Notes: generated by a model from the sequence alone, not told the origin. A stretch of 64,000 bases of DNA from Siderastrea siderea (GCA_964030785.1 OZ034974.1:47560003-47624002); one strand, 5' to 3'; counted from the first letter of the stretch, positions 1 to 12,920 are shown. Program-made: numbers and translations.

Positions 1-348
1 AAATAATCTTCTTTTAATAACTTCTAATAACTAGAAAAAATGTTTTCTTTTCAGTATTAATCACTAATCGATATAATTAGTGCGCAAAACAAATGACTGA
101 AAATAATCCTTTCAGAAATCTTTAAATACAGCTAGCAGTTCATTGCAAATACATTTAAATAAAATGGCGAAATCGCAAGCCAGATGAAATATACACTTGT
201 TTGAATAAAGCAGCCTCTAGAAATTGAAATGGCAAGAAATGGTTCGTTTGATTCATTTATAATACAGTTATTTATAAGTTTATTATTTGTAAAAGAAATG
301 CCCGGGTCAGTTTTTACAGGGGCGTTTAAAATAGAAAATTAACTTTTA

Positions 349-387
<39 letters not shown>

Positions 388-690
388 ATAGAAGGTCTCC
401 CTCCTTAGAGGTTTGCGGGCGAATGGAAAGTTCCTCTACCCAGGTGTGCGGGGAGTTATAGGAATTTGCCTTTCCCGGGGGTATAGAGGCTGATAAAAAT
501 CCCCCTCTCTAGATTTGAGGGGGCCATTAAAATGTCTTCCTCCCCAGAGGTGGGAGCTTCATCGGAGGTCCCCTTCCTTAGAGATGTGAGGGCTTATACA
601 ATCTCCCCCTTCTGCGATGTGCAGGGGGGACGGGGGGTAGGGGCACATAGAACGTACCTAACAAGAGGTACAGGAGATGATCAGATTAAA
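1..690. repeat. Paralogous block, copy 1 (non-coding)
   Basis: I see no gene here. The stretch from about 45 to 300 aligns by eye with 30885-31130 (shared words such as caagccagatgaaa and cacttgtttgaa). The G/C-rich stretch 395-665 aligns with 32340-32600. That part is built of imperfect short repeats around a ccttagagg core. It is the outer end of the large duplicated segment that also contains the GPCR gene. An (AAAT)n tract separates the two parts. Confidence 0.7.
349..391. repeat. (AAAT)n microsatellite
   Basis: About ten uninterrupted AAAT units. Such tracts often mark the 3' end of a retroelement, but I recognise no element body beside this one. Confidence 0.9.
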
Positions 691-1693
691 TGTATCTCCT
701 CGCACAGTTAATATCATTTTTTGCTTTAATTTATTGTACATACAATCTCTTTCATTTTGAAGTCACCTCAAGTTTCGAGAGCAGTATCAACGGTGACATT
801 GAATTAATACTTTTTTATTCCTAAGACTCCAGTACACACGTTCTGTTTGTTTTTTTTTTAATATTATATCCCCTCTTTATATCCCATTAGAGCAGCTTTC
901 TACTGACTGTCTATGCAAATCATTCTTTCTTGGTTCGCCATTTTTGCCAATCTCTATGATCAGTTCAAATTTTGGTTCAAAATTGTTGTTATGGCTAATC
1001 AATGCAATTACCAAAAAATCAAGATTTTTAGTTTTTCCGCGCTTCGCACCCGTTCCAAGGAGTTTAGGAGTTCTGATTTGTACATTGTTTGTTTTAAATA
1101 TATGGCCATGGTTAGCTATATACTGCTCCCTGACTTGGTAATTTACATTCCAGCTGGAATCCAAAGGGCATGGAATTTAACCTTCTTAGAAAAGACTCCG
1201 GCAAAAACTAGATTTATTTCTCAAGCAGCGATGACCAAGACAGTAGATCGAAATTAGCAAAGAATCAATGTTTGAAGATTCTCTTTCATAATTGTTCAAA
1301 AAACAGAGGAAGGTTATATAATAAAACTTCCGCAAAATATTTTGAATTTCAAGAAGTATGGGGTGTAGGAAGACAGAGTTTTGGGAATTATGAGAACGTG
1401 CATGTACACCATGCATGCTTTGACAACTCCGACAAACCCGCTAAATTCAAACTCACTCCTATCCTATTTCCTTTGCTTCAAAGGAAAGAGGGGACGATTG
1501 CGCGTAGTCTCCCTAGGCTTACTATTCGTTGCGGGAGCTAAAGGTACGGAAAAATTATTTGCTACAATTGTTTTCATCTACATTATTGTATAGAGGAATT
1601 TTTGTAAAATGGGTTGCATTTAGCAATGCTTGGAGTAATACTACGTTTGAAACCAAAGTGCAGAAAAGTGGGTTGTGTGGAAAGGGGAAGAAA
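691..1693. other. Unannotated stretch between repeats
   Basis: About 1 kb of AT-rich DNA with only short open frames on both strands (none over 115 codons, none recognisable). It has no clear counterpart in the second copy of the duplicated segment, so it is either an insertion or was lost there. Confidence 0.4.
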
Positions 1694-3175
1694 CTAATAC
1701 CCCGTTCACACCGAAGCGTAAACATGTTTAAAAGCTGTTTTACTAAACACAGCTTTAGATATAAATCGTTCACACCGTGCGCTGACGCAAGTTAAACATG
1801 TTTAAAACGTGTTTTATTAAAGCAACCTGTACAAGGTAGTTTAACTTTCATGTTTAACTAAACAGGTTCAAAATGGCTGCTGGCAAAAACGACGAAAACG
1901 AATCTGAGGACACCAAGAAACCATTTTTACAGCTTCAGAAGTGGAGGGGTCAAAACATTTAAGGAAAACTATCAACTTGCTAGCAGAAAAGCAAATATAA
2001 TGGAAATTTGCACGTTTTAGGGCTTCTTTTTACAGGACAGGAGTCGTCTCGCGCGGCCTGACTGATTTTACGACCATATCAAAGATGTAGGTAATAAGCG
2101 TATTTCAAAATTTCGTCGGGGAAAGGTCACGGAATAAACCTTTAATTAAGTTGGCGAAATTGTCTCCAGCAAGCCATGAGAAATACGCAGTTTGATGAAG
2201 AATTGAAGTAAAGTCGTTCGGCCCATCCACAATCCTGATCAGCCGATACTGAACTTTATAAGCTTACCGTCTGCGGAGGAAGAAGAAAGCGTAGACTCGA
2301 AACTGACTGGCTACAAGATTGAGAGGTTTTTTTTGGCAAGTTTCGGACAAAAAGTTTGTCCAAAAACAAGAAAGGAGACCAATTTATCATAACCAATACA
2401 TCATTCTTGGACGCAGACAGATGTATACGAGACAGATCATTGTAATTAAGCTCAGGCCTTCAGCTTGACAACTTGGAAAGTCGCGCGGTAGTAATGAGAA
2501 AAACTCACCGACGAATTAGGTCCGTCCAGCAACGGTTCAGGTCCATTTATCTTTCTTGTACAAATCCAAATGCCGAATGTAGTCCTGGAACACATTTCGA
2601 CTACACACTTCCCTTGATTTTGGCAAGAAACTGGGGTTACAGTTATAAATATCATGAAGCGATCGACTCAGTCTTTTGGCAGCAAGCAAAGGACACATTT
2701 TCTACCTCACTGCGCGTCAGTTTTGCACAAAGCTGGCAACTTCATTCATGAAAAAAAAAACAGGGTTTCGTAATCCGGAATTCAAGAGTACGGAACCACA
2801 GGACTGGGAGGAAAGAGGAACATTTGCATTTTAAGGAAAGTGTGTGTATATGTTTTTTGTTTTAGAAAAATATTTTGTGTCGTTTTGGCATAAAACTATA
2901 TGTAATACGACAGACGGCGGATTTACCATCTCTTTACCTGCCCGTTGAAACGGAAGTAATAAAGAAGAAAAAAATCCTAGCTAAACAAGGTAGATAACCA
3001 AAAAAAAAAAGAATCCCCAGTTGGAAAAAACTGTACATCAAAGCAAAGCTATAAACAGTCAAAACACTCCTGAGCGGTGTGAACAGCCCGATGATTTAAA
3101 CATGTTTCGTTAAATAGAGTTTAATTAAACTGTGTTTAATTAAACTTGTTTTAGTTGGTGTGAATGGGGTATTAG
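1694..3175. mobile_element. Non-autonomous DNA transposon with TACCCC termini
   Basis: The left end CTAATACCCCGTTCACACC is the inverted complement of the right end GGTGTGAATGGGGTATTAG apart from one base. Inside the ends there are further inverted motifs (gttcacacc/ggtgtgaac and taaacatgtt), giving terminal repeats of roughly 100 bp. The 1.48-kb body has no long reading frame; frames at 1873 and 2473 are short and broken. The second copy of the duplicated segment lacks the element at the same site. The target duplication is unclear because TAA and TTA flank the two ends. Termini of this kind occur in PIF/Harbinger-like MITEs, but I cannot assign the superfamily firmly. The right end abuts the stop codon of the neighbouring GPCR copy. 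Confidence 0.7.
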
Positions 3176-4322
3176 TCACTTTTAAAGTACGTCTCCGAGT
3201 TTAACCGCTCCGCTTCTTGAGGTGGATTGTTGTTGGGAATAACAAACGCTTGCAATTGAATCCCCTCTCCCCCTGGGTTAGGATTTAAGGCATTGCCTTT
3301 ACCCATGAGAAGATTCTTTAAAAATGCGCGGAAATCCTTCATTTGAACCAAGTATATGATGACGTTCATGGCACTGCTGGAAAAAAACAGTCCTGCGCTA
3401 ATATACCTTATTTTAAAGTCAGTTTGAAAATCAACAAAAGTTTTAGTTATCATTAAATATGAAGCGTAATAAAGTAATGACGAATATGGGATAATAAAAG
3501 AAAACGCCATCAAAACTAGTACATAGCTGCCCCGGATTCTGGAGGCCCTTGCCTGCGCTCTGATAGCGTTGTCCCGTTGGATATTGATTCTTCTGTTGTG
3601 TCGATTCCAAACCGTTTTCGCCACAAGGATGTTAATACAACTTACAACAACACTTGGAATTAGGTGTTGAACAATGGCATAACTTACCATTATTACTCTG
3701 AATGGCAGATAACTGGTATCATATTTACAGACCACTGTGTAATGTGTAGCATTAAGATCGTACCTGATACCCTTTATTGTTGATGCTGGAACCAAAACTA
3801 CAAGAAACCCTACAATCCAGGCACCGTACACTAACTTACGAACAGTGTAAACACTGAACGTACGGGGACATCGCGGGTTGATAAAAACCTTTCAAAAGAT
3901 ATAACAATTAAGTTATTCATCGTAATAGATGGAAACAAAATGCCAAAGTAACGAACTACCCTACAAGGCCAGTCCTGCTGAAACACATCAAACATTACTT
4001 GAACAGAAATTAAAGGAAGGGAAATGACAGTTGAAAGTATATCTGAAAGAGTTAAACTCTTAATATACAAGTTGAAGTTTCTAACAAAAGGAGATGACTG
4101 CAGAAATGAAACTGATCTTTTCTTGGAAACAAAGTAACGGATGAGAATGTTGCCCACAAGTCCTACAACTCCAATAATCACCATCATTGCAACTATCGTG
4201 AGTTTTGTATCAAAACCTGCTGGTGTGAACACGTAAACTTTACCACTCATCTCTGTGCTATTGTGGAGAGTGCCGGGTTGACTGTTGTTAGAGATGCTGG
4301 ACGCCATTGCCGACCCATACAT
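3172..4322 (-). pseudogene. Class A GPCR, copy 1, frameshifted
   Basis: Seven-transmembrane rhodopsin-family receptor, read on the minus strand. The first frame runs from an ATG at 4322 through TM1 (GN motif), TM2 (LTLSD), the TM3 cysteine and an ERF motif in place of DRY. It then loses frame near 3868, where copy 2 reads tacggggaacat and this copy tacggggacat, one base short. The downstream frame carries TM4 (W), ECL2 cysteine, TM5 (P), TM6 (FIIPY) and TM7 (NVIIY for NPxxY), ending at 3172. Roughly nine residues in ten match the intact copy at 32902-34041, mostly conservative changes. A splice-acceptor-like tract ending ctttgcag lies directly before the ATG, so an upstream non-coding exon is likely. 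The ligand is unknown; peptide-receptor-like features are only suggestive. A single-base sequencing error could also explain the break. Confidence 0.85.
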
Positions 4323-5030
4323 CTGCAAAGAAATAACAGGCAGATTTAGCAAGGACTTTGCGAATGCCTTGGCAACTCCGCCCACAGGACTAAGAACGCT
4401 GCGCGTTGCGATATAAATTACTTCTTTATCTGCCGAGAACACCGGCGGGTCGCGTTTCTTCGCACGAGCTCACGTGTTGTTCTTTCTCGACAGAATCTGA
4501 GGGAAAAAGTTATTCTCTTTTTCGGGGTGGGGCTCTCTCCTCCGCAGAGGTTCCTGTTAGTACACACCAGTGAAAGAAAAATACGGGAGCGTGAGTGCTG
4601 GAGAGAGAAAAGGGGAGCGCGGGGAACGGTGGGAAGAGAAAAAGCGGGGAAAAGTCTCCTTTCTCTCTTCCCTTCCCAGCGTTCCCCGCGCGCTTTAATT
4701 TTTTCCTCTTCCCAGCCTCCGCGCGTTTTTCTGTAGGAGGCCTCTGCGGAGAATAGAGGGGTCGGAGGCAGTGGGGTGAATATTTTGGCCTCCTCCGCCA
4801 CGACTTCTTAAACCCAAGTTCTCAATCCCTCTCCGCGAAATAAGCCTTTTAAGCCAGAATGTTCCTTGACGACCGCGGGATAGCACGGAGAACTGTGTTA
4901 CCTGAATGTAAATATGTTGGCCTAACAACCTGAAAAACCTTGCTGAGATATAAGTAGTTGGGTGTCACCTGCCACATCGAACATCTGCAAGATAAATGAC
5001 ATCACAATGACAAGGAAAATTCCTAAACTA
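4323..5030 (-). promoter_or_regulatory. 5' flank of GPCR copy 1 (duplicated)
   Basis: This non-coding stretch is conserved with 34042-34743 upstream of copy 2. It begins with a polypyrimidine tract and CAG just before the GPCR ATG, so it probably holds an intron and a 5' non-coding exon. It contains the small inverted-repeat element at 4533-4757. I can place no TATA box or transcription start. The block ends at the TTAA where the large foldback element begins. Confidence 0.4.
4533..4757. mobile_element. Short MITE-like inverted-repeat element
   Basis: The left end contains ctcctccgcagagg and the right end cctctgcggagaat, about 20-bp imperfect inverted repeats closing a 225-bp purine-rich/pyrimidine-rich body. 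The middle also folds back (gggaacg and cgttcccc). The same element is present at 34251-34480, so it was there before the segmental duplication. A lone cctctgcggagga motif occurs near 28591. Confidence 0.55.
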
Positions 5031-6365
5031 TTAAGAGGCATTCCGCGTAAAAACCGACCGGTCGATTTTCGATGGAAAATAGATTTCTTTCATTTTCTGT
5101 GCAGAAGTACAACATTATAAGTAAAGTTCAAAAATCGCATTTGTTTGGCTTCATTTGATTTTCTACCTGTTTTAGGCCGATAGTTCCGATGCGACCTCTG
5201 AACAAGGAAATCCTTCGACCGGAACCCCGATTTTAACACTAAACTCGAGAAAGCATAAAACAACACAGAGTTGCCAAAAGCATCTTATATTTACTCCATA
5301 CCTTAAATAGGCCATGTTTATTATTTTCACTGCTAAAATAACTTGTTCTGTCTTATAGGAATTTTGTTACAATTTTTTTAGTACACCGACCTAGAGACAT
5401 CACGAACGCCATTGATCAGGTGCCTCCATTAAAATCAAGATTTCTTAAAAGTGGGACCTGACCTACAGCTCATTCTCTGATCAGACAATAGATCAAGGTC
5501 TGGTCTAAAAGTAACTATAATAAAATTTGTCGGCTCTCATCATATGGTTATGGAAAAACCTAAACAAAATTAACAAAAACTGCAACATTCACAACTTGAC
5601 TTAATATGACTCGGTCAATGCAAAGACATTTTGATTTACCTACATTACAACTGAAAGCATTTTAAACCCAAGGCGTATTCAAAAATAGACCATAGAACAG
5701 TTTTCGAGCATAAATGGATCAATTTTACCTGAATTACCTCGGAATTCTTCCGAGCTTTTCGAAGTTCACATCGATGAGCGTTAACGGCCAGTTTGGTGTC
5801 ACGCAATACTCTACATGTGGAACAGCAGCATACGGATTGCCGCTTGAAAAGGCCAAAAGTTCATTGACATCGAGTCATGGAAGTCAAATACAATAAGCTT
5901 GTCTTCACCAGCTTTTTTTTCCAGATTTCTGCGTTCAGCAAGTGAGGTCCAAAAAGACTGCTGTGTACGGAAGCGAAAGCACTCCTCGAGTGTTGACGGT
6001 TGTTTCGACACTCAAAGCAAAGCACCAAACGCTATTCTTCCTTCAGTGGTTGTTACCACGGTCTACAAAAAAAAAAGAAAACCATTCTAACAATACAAAC
6101 AGTTAAGTACTTTGAACAAATTGGCCACTTTACCTTCGTGAAATCGGCGAAAATCCCCCATGTGCGCAACGAACGACTGTAGATACTCAAGCGAATAATG
6201 TTATTGTTAAGTTCGCTGTGCACACATTAGTAGGGCGTGCGGACGCATTTACCTCTAATAAAGTTCAGGGGACGTTTTATATCTTAAAGGGGAAGTGGGG
6301 AAACAGGATTATTTTGGTCAGCCCCAGCCCCCTTTTTAATAAACAAATTTGCATAAGCGGGATGG

Positions 6366-6393
6366 TAGCCTGCGAGAGCTTGCTCGCAGGCTA
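6366..6393. repeat. 28-bp palindrome with TAGCCTGC tips
   Basis: The sequence starts tagcctgcgagagc and ends gctcgcaggcta, a nearly perfect palindrome. It has the same tips as the larger TAGCC...GGCTA elements in this window and may be the remnant of one. Confidence 0.6.
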
Positions 6394-7119
6394 GCAGGAT
6401 GGCTGCCATTTGTTCGGAAAGACCATTTGTCCATCAAACAGCTTTATTCAAGTATTGCAGATGTCCATAGCTGTGTTCACTTGTTTGTCATGTGACCATC
6501 CCCTGGAGGCCACGTTTTTTGGCATGCCCCCCCCCCCCCTCCCTATCCACTACCTTCCTGTCCGAGTAGCAGTTCTTCCCTGGTTTTTCTCTTGGGAGTT
6601 TATACAGTAGACACATCAGTTAGAGCTTCGAAAGAATTGGAATAAAGATCTGAATTGTGACCTTTCAGAGCCATAGGGTACAATCGTTTGCCTAGTAGGA
6701 TCTGCAGTTCGAAGGTACTAAAACGAAGGCAATGAGTTATTATTAGCTGGTCATTAATGGTGGTACTGATGGGAGACAGCCAACAAACTGCACTGTTCGT
6801 AGCCTGTTCCAGGTACCGAGATAGCAGGAAAAGTGAATAAGGAAACGAGCACCAAAAACGCGTCAAATTTCTACAACTTAAAATTCGCCGTGGGAATGAC
6901 AATTTGAAATAAAAATAGCTGAATTTGAAACAAAAATAGCTGTTCTATTAGCTAGCTTAAACAAGACTGAAACCATGCAGAGGTTTCGCAGCGAGATCAA
7001 TTAGTTATAAAGTGGCCGCTCGAGAAACTTTGCCTGCACTCTCAGTCGCTGAATCCAGGCTGTTAAAATAACCATGTTTGTATCCATAAAAGGGAGGAGG
7101 TTGATTTAAGACAAATTTG

Positions 7120-7204
7120 CGCTATGACAAATTCGTTCGTGGAATACACTGAGACTACTTTACGCTATGACAAATTCGTTCGTGGAATACATTGAGACTA
7201 CTTA
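7120..7204 (+). repeat. Two-copy 43-bp tandem repeat
   Basis: The unit beginning cgctatgacaaattcgttcg occurs at 7120 and again at 7163 with one or two changes. It lies in the unique centre of the foldback element. Confidence 0.9.
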
Positions 7205-9702
7205 TGCATTTTTTGCAACCGGTCTCAAAGGGTCAAGGGCGATGATATTTCCCTCACTTGACAGCAGAGAGGTGTAGACGCGGGATTCGGAAATTACATT
7301 TCCCTCAAATACGTGCTAGGCGAAAGAAGAGGTGCCCTGACTATCAAATCAGCTTTCCATTTCTCTCGTGCACTTTCGTGGAGTGTTGGGCCTCAAACCT
7401 GTCTACTACTACTCAGCCGACTGCAAAACTGCCGTCAGCCACGGGACGATGCCACTGTCCCCCGTGTTGGGTGGCCCTCCTTATTGTTTTGGGTGATGGA
7501 AGAAACTCTTTGTTTAGGACCCTATATAATGGACAGACATGGTCTTCGGGTGTCCGACCATCTTGTTCTTATGAAATGGCTGGTATGTGGCGGGAACTTA
7601 TTAATCGGCTTTTGAGAAAACGGAGCTGACGTTAGTGTATCGTTAAGATAAGGCGAAAGGGGAGGAGTTGACCGACCTGGTTAAAGACCTTATCATTGCA
7701 AACAAAATCTAGCTGCATGAACATTATGCCATATCAGCTTCCAGCAAAACTGTTTAGGTCAACTCTTGTCGGGAAGATCCCGTCTGTCATCTTCCAAAAC
7801 TACCACCGAAAAAAAGGGACCTCAATATTTCCCACTACAAAGGTGCAACCGTCACTGACCGTGGCCAATTAGTTTAGAGAAAGTTCACTTTTTGGTATCC
7901 TCTTCGTAATTAATATAAAAATAGGTTATAACATAGCACCCCCAAAAGAACTAAGAGAAGCCTTTCCACGCACCTCCTAAACAATGCTGAAGTACGAAAC
8001 TGTACAAGTTATCCGAGATGTGTTGGATTCCTTGTTTAAGGAGAGGGGAGGCAGTATATTTTGTTGACGTTGTAATATATTTAATCCTTAGTGTACCAAA
8101 CGTTCTGGCCACGATTTTAATTCAAGAAACATCTGTATGTATAGTCTGATCTCCACTACTACCCCCTGAGGCTAGGGCTCCTACTCAGGCTCATTACAGT
8201 TTGGGGAGCAGACGTCTACGTGTAAGGTAAGTTGGAGCACGCCGCTTTGCGAGAAACACCGCTGAGGTTTAGTGGTTCACAGTAGAGAAGAGTATACAAC
8301 ATATTTACAACATATTTACAAAACTTTTGTTTCCCTGCGTGATTATTATAAACGTTTGACGTCTTTATCCCCGAAGAAATTCGACAGGCCGGACTGGTTT
8401 TGCAGCAATAAGAAATGGAACCACCTTGTTAACATGTTTAACTTTGGACAATAGGCCAAAAGTATGATTTTACTGCGTCCAAATGCGGCTGCCAATTTTA
8501 TCTCGGTACTAATGGTCAGCGGCTATACATAACATGAACATGCTTGCTTTTCTCACTTGAAACAGTCCTTGCACGTGAGGGATTTTCACCGATTTCACGA
8601 AGGTAAAGTGGCCAATTTGTTCAAAGTACTTAACTGTTTGTATTGTTAGAATGGTTTTCTTTTTTTTGTAGACCGTTGTAACAGCCAATGAAGGAAGAAT
8701 AGCGTTTGGTGTTTGCTTTAAGTGTTGAAACAACCATCAACACTCGAGGAGTACTTTGGCTTCCGTACACAGCAGTCATCTTGGACCTCACTTACTGAAG
8801 GCAGTAATCTGGAAAAAAAGCTGGTGAAGACAAGGTTATTGTATTTATGTCTTCCATGACTCGACGGCAATGAACTTTTGGCCTTTTCAAGCGGCAATCC
8901 GTATGCTGATGTACCCCATGTAGAGTATTGCGTGACAACAAACTGGCCGTTAACGCTCATCGATGTGAACTTCGAAAAGCTCGGAAGAATTCCGAGGTAA
9001 TTCAGGTAAAATTGATCCAGTTATGCTCGAAAACTGTTCTATGGTCTATTTTGAATACGCCTTGGGTTTAAAATGCTTTCAGTTGTAATGTAGGTAAATC
9101 AAAATGTCTTTGCATTGACCGAGTCATATTAAGTCAAGTTGTGAATGTTGCAGTTTTTGTTAATTTTGTTTAGGTTTTTCCATAACCATATGATGAGTGC
9201 CGACAAATTTTATTATAAATACTTTTAGACCAGACCTTGATCTATTGTCTGATCAGAGAATGAGCTGTAGGTCAGGTCCCACTTTTAAGAAATCTTGATT
9301 TTAATGGAGGCACCTTATCAATGGCGTTCGTGATGTCTCTAGGTCGGTGTACTAAAAAAATTGTAACAAAATTCCTATAAGACAGAACAAGTTATTTTAG
9401 CAGTGAAAATAATAATCATGGCCTATTTAAGGTATGGAGTAAATATAAGCTGCTTTTGGCAACTCTGTGTTGTTTTATGCTTTCTCGCGTTTAGTGTTAA
9501 AATCGGGGTTCCGGTCGAAGGATTTCCTTGTTCAGAGGTCGCATCGGAACTATCGGCCTAAAACAGGTAGAAAATCAAATGAAGCCAAACAAATGCGATT
9601 TTTGTACTTTACTTATAATGTTGTACTTCTGCACGGAAAATGAAAGAAATCTATTTTCCATCGAAAATCGACCGGTCGGTTTTTACACGGAATGCCTCTT
9701 AA

Positions 9703-10463
9703 GTACAAAGGGTGGACTGTTATCAATACCAAATACGCAATATCTGATAGTCAGTGCCGGAAAATCAACAAAGAGTATCAACTGTCTTGAACGGTATCGT
9801 TTATTTCGATACCACTCGATCCGCGTGGCTATTTTGGAAAAAGACGTGGCGAGTAATTTTATGCTATATTCCAGAAAATTTTAATTGTTTCGAGGAAGCG
9901 CAATCGTTTTGAGGCCAGGTATTTTGCTGTTTTCTTGTATAAAATCAAATACGTTTTTACTGTACCTGCTTGTGTTTTGATTCTGATTCTTGTATGTTGA
10001 TTTTACAAACGAGCGGAATATAGCAGCCTTCTCCACAAGGCCCTGGGAACAGTATTTTTGGCGGTGATGTCAGAGATGGTTAGTTTAATGCCTTCAAGTT
10101 ATTTTTCTTTAACTATTCAGTCATAATATCAAGGTTTGAAAGGAGCGTGGACGCACTATCGTAGAAATGTAGTTCTTTAGTAAGACCCTATAAAATTTCA
10201 GTGAAGTATAAATATATTAAAAGTTTGTTGAAAATGTTCGACCCCTGCAGTAAAATTTGTGTGGTTTTGTACGAATCTAAAGCCTTGGTCAAACAGAGTT
10301 GCAAGTCAACGCAAGTTTGGAAATGTCAACTTGCGGACGTAGCCCTGAGATAGGTGGCCAAACGGACTCGTAAGTAGACGCAAGCTGAACACAATTTGCT
10401 AAAAAGCCATTCCAGTGTAGCCTTGCGCGCGCACCCGTACTAAGGAAAACAAAGTGAGATTAA
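9703..10463. repeat. Paralogous block, copy 1 (non-coding)
   Basis: Aligns with 34748-35480 by eye (gtacaaagggtggactg and following). There is no gene. From about 10285 it contains the left half of an inverted-repeat element rich in acttgcg words; the other half resumes after the 3.2-kb insertion at 13664. Confidence 0.75.
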
Positions 10464-12321
10464 TTCCTCGCGAAGCGAGGTTTATAAATTTGTCGCGTGG
10501 GGTTCGCGCGAGGATCGCTTAGGGCGGTCAAATCTCGATCTGCCCATATATATTTCGATGGTGTCCGCACAGTTGCCTAGCAACAAAACCAAATCGCGAC
10601 CGCTGACAGTTGTGCGCTCTCATGTTTCTTCGGCGGAGTCTTCGGCGTGTTTCTTCATTTCTTGCTTGCTTCGCTGCGTACATTTGCGTGCTGATATGTT
10701 TATTCATCGTCTGTGAACAAGCAAGCAACGCCTGATTTAACAAGTGGCTGAAAATCCATTCCGGGGGAGATTTACAACTGAAACTCAGCGTGAACGCCGA
10801 CTTGAAATTCAGCGCGAACAACAAAGGCGAAAGAATCGACGACGAGAAAGCACGGGGTATAGAACATCGTTTTCCGATGATAGCCTAGCGAAGACTAAAG
10901 CCATCAGCAGGACACAAACAGGAGACTGGAATATCACAGGCGAGAAATCTTGGAACATATATAACGTAGCTTAAATTTAGCTTGATAGCACAGCGCTGCG
11001 ACAAAACGAAATTCCCCAACAACGCGAGAATCGATACAAGGTCTTCGAATATTATAACTCAGTCACACCAATTGAATAATAAGAATGAACTCAGCGGCTA
11101 CAAACTCTTCGAGAAAATGTGTGCTGAAACCGGTCAGGACCGGTGACACCGACAAGAAGTGCTTCGACAAAGTGATTTTGTTATAGAAGCAACAAGAGGC
11201 GAGAAAAAACACACGATCATCAAAATACTTTTGCTAGAAATATACCTTTCCAACGGACGGTGACTGAACAGGTTGGCTCAAAATTATTTCCTCTCTCTAC
11301 CATTATCTTTACTCTTGATGTACCAGTAATTATTATTAACGTATAATTAATTTTAAGCAGTAATGTTTGTTTCACATCAAATACATGCAGGTATGTACCT
11401 ATCCCCGCTACACATTTTAAAGTGGTAATTGTCAGGCAGAGCAATACTTGTAAGTGCATTTGCAAACCAAATTGTGAACAGAAATTGTCCTTTCTGATCC
11501 ATCTGACTATTATTTTTTTTTACTATTAACAGGGTCAAATTATATCCATAACGGAAAACATAAACTTTTATAAATTCCTACTGATCCAATATGAATTATT
11601 TCTTTCAAATATTTTTTCGGGAACGTCCTAAACTTAAAATTTAAATTCTTTTTACTGCTCATACACAAATATGCAAGTTGTTTGGGGAACTGAAACCTAT
11701 TTTGTGAATAATTTCATTTCTCTTGTGTAATCTGTAATTTTGATCATACGTGGAAAAGTAATTATTGATAATAATTTCATGCTACATACAGTGACCAGCA
11801 TCACAGCTCTCCCCGCAGTGCACAAACAAGCACCAAATTCATGGGAATTGAGATCCTGATCACCTTCAACATGATTTGTCTATGTGAAAGTTTGTCTTAC
11901 TTCTGAAGGTTTCACATGCTATAATCTACACTCACCCTTTCCCTTAATTAGCTACTCTTGCTTTTCACACCAACTGACCTCCCTAAGCCCCAATGTAAAC
12001 CTGCAAATTCTCCTTGCTGGTCTTCATACATTAATTTTCTTGTAGTACTAGTGCAGAGAACTTCTTTCTACTGACATTAACACTATTCATGTTTGGTGAT
12101 CAATTCCTTAATTCTGATGACCTAATTAAAGCATTGTTATTGTAGGGAGATGCTGGTAACTGGGGATTCAAGGGTTAATGTATTATTTTATTGTGACAAT
12201 TATCTAATCCAATTTCTATAGTATGTTGGGGGAATGAATAAACATGCTACAACATCAATATGAAACTCTATGCTTTGCTTGCCATTATTCTGTATTATTA
12301 TTCAACAAATTGTCACTATGC

Positions 12322-12402
12322 CCAAATATGGTAAGGAAGCCCTCAATATCTGTCATCCTACATGACAGATATCCTGCGATATACGTAAATGACCATATTT
12401 GG
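12322..12402. repeat. Nested inverted repeat (hairpin)
   Basis: Outer arms ccaaatatggt / accatatttgg enclose an inner perfect 11-bp stem atatctgtcat / atgacagatat with a 5-nt loop. It lies inside the Helitron-like insert and may be a tiny MITE. Confidence 0.6.
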
Positions 12403-12920
12403 AAGTGCACTGCAGATTTTGTTTCATTGCTTGTTTGCCGGCCATTTTGAAAAGCGAGGCAGTTTTAGCAGTGTTCTCCGTAAATTTTAACTCTCTTGAA
12501 GAAACTCTCCACGTTTAAATGCTCTCAAAAAGTCAACAAGTATTTGCTTCAGCTCACAAAGATATCCAGAGGTTGACTTGGAATTTTCATAGTGAGAACT
12601 CAACCAAGAAAATGCTATTGCGAACGAAGCAGCACACTTGCTCACGGAAAGTTGTAAAGACTAAAGTTGAAAAGATTTTAATTCACAGAAAGAGGACTTA
12701 TTCTTGGTAAGGTAGCAATATTTTTTTTCCTTTGTCTTGTCATTTCCAAACATGAGTTTGTAAATAAGTCTTTTTAAGTGAACGGTAGTAAACTTCGATT
12801 TCTTGAAGTTCTGTTTTGATTTTTATTAAGCTTAAGCTTATGTGTTGCTAACTTTTAGCGTTTTTATCATAGAGCCGTAGTTTTTCTCGTTCTGAAAATG
12901 GTAGGCGATGGGAATTTGTT

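Larger units (their letters stand above)
5035..9698. mobile_element. 4.66-kb foldback transposon with ~1.1-kb inverted arms, TTAA target
   Basis: The left arm (5035-6165) is repeated in inverted orientation as the right arm (8571-9698); both begin gaggcattccg at the outer end. TTAA flanks both sides (5031-5034 and 9699-9702). The paralogous segment reads ctatatagtacaaagg at 34741-34756, an unoccupied site with TATA where TTAA sits here. TTAA duplication is known for piggyBac and Kolobok elements; the termini do not let me choose between them. The 2.4-kb centre (6166-8570) shows no transposase; the longest frame (7258-7629) is unrecognised. Open frames in the arms are mirror images of each other, not genes. 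This is therefore a non-autonomous element. Confidence 0.85.

Noticed and set aside
5714..9884. Similar 60-118-codon frames at 5714, 8718 and 9528
   Set aside because: They come from inverted arms of the foldback element; the 118-codon frame runs across the element boundary into flanking DNA.
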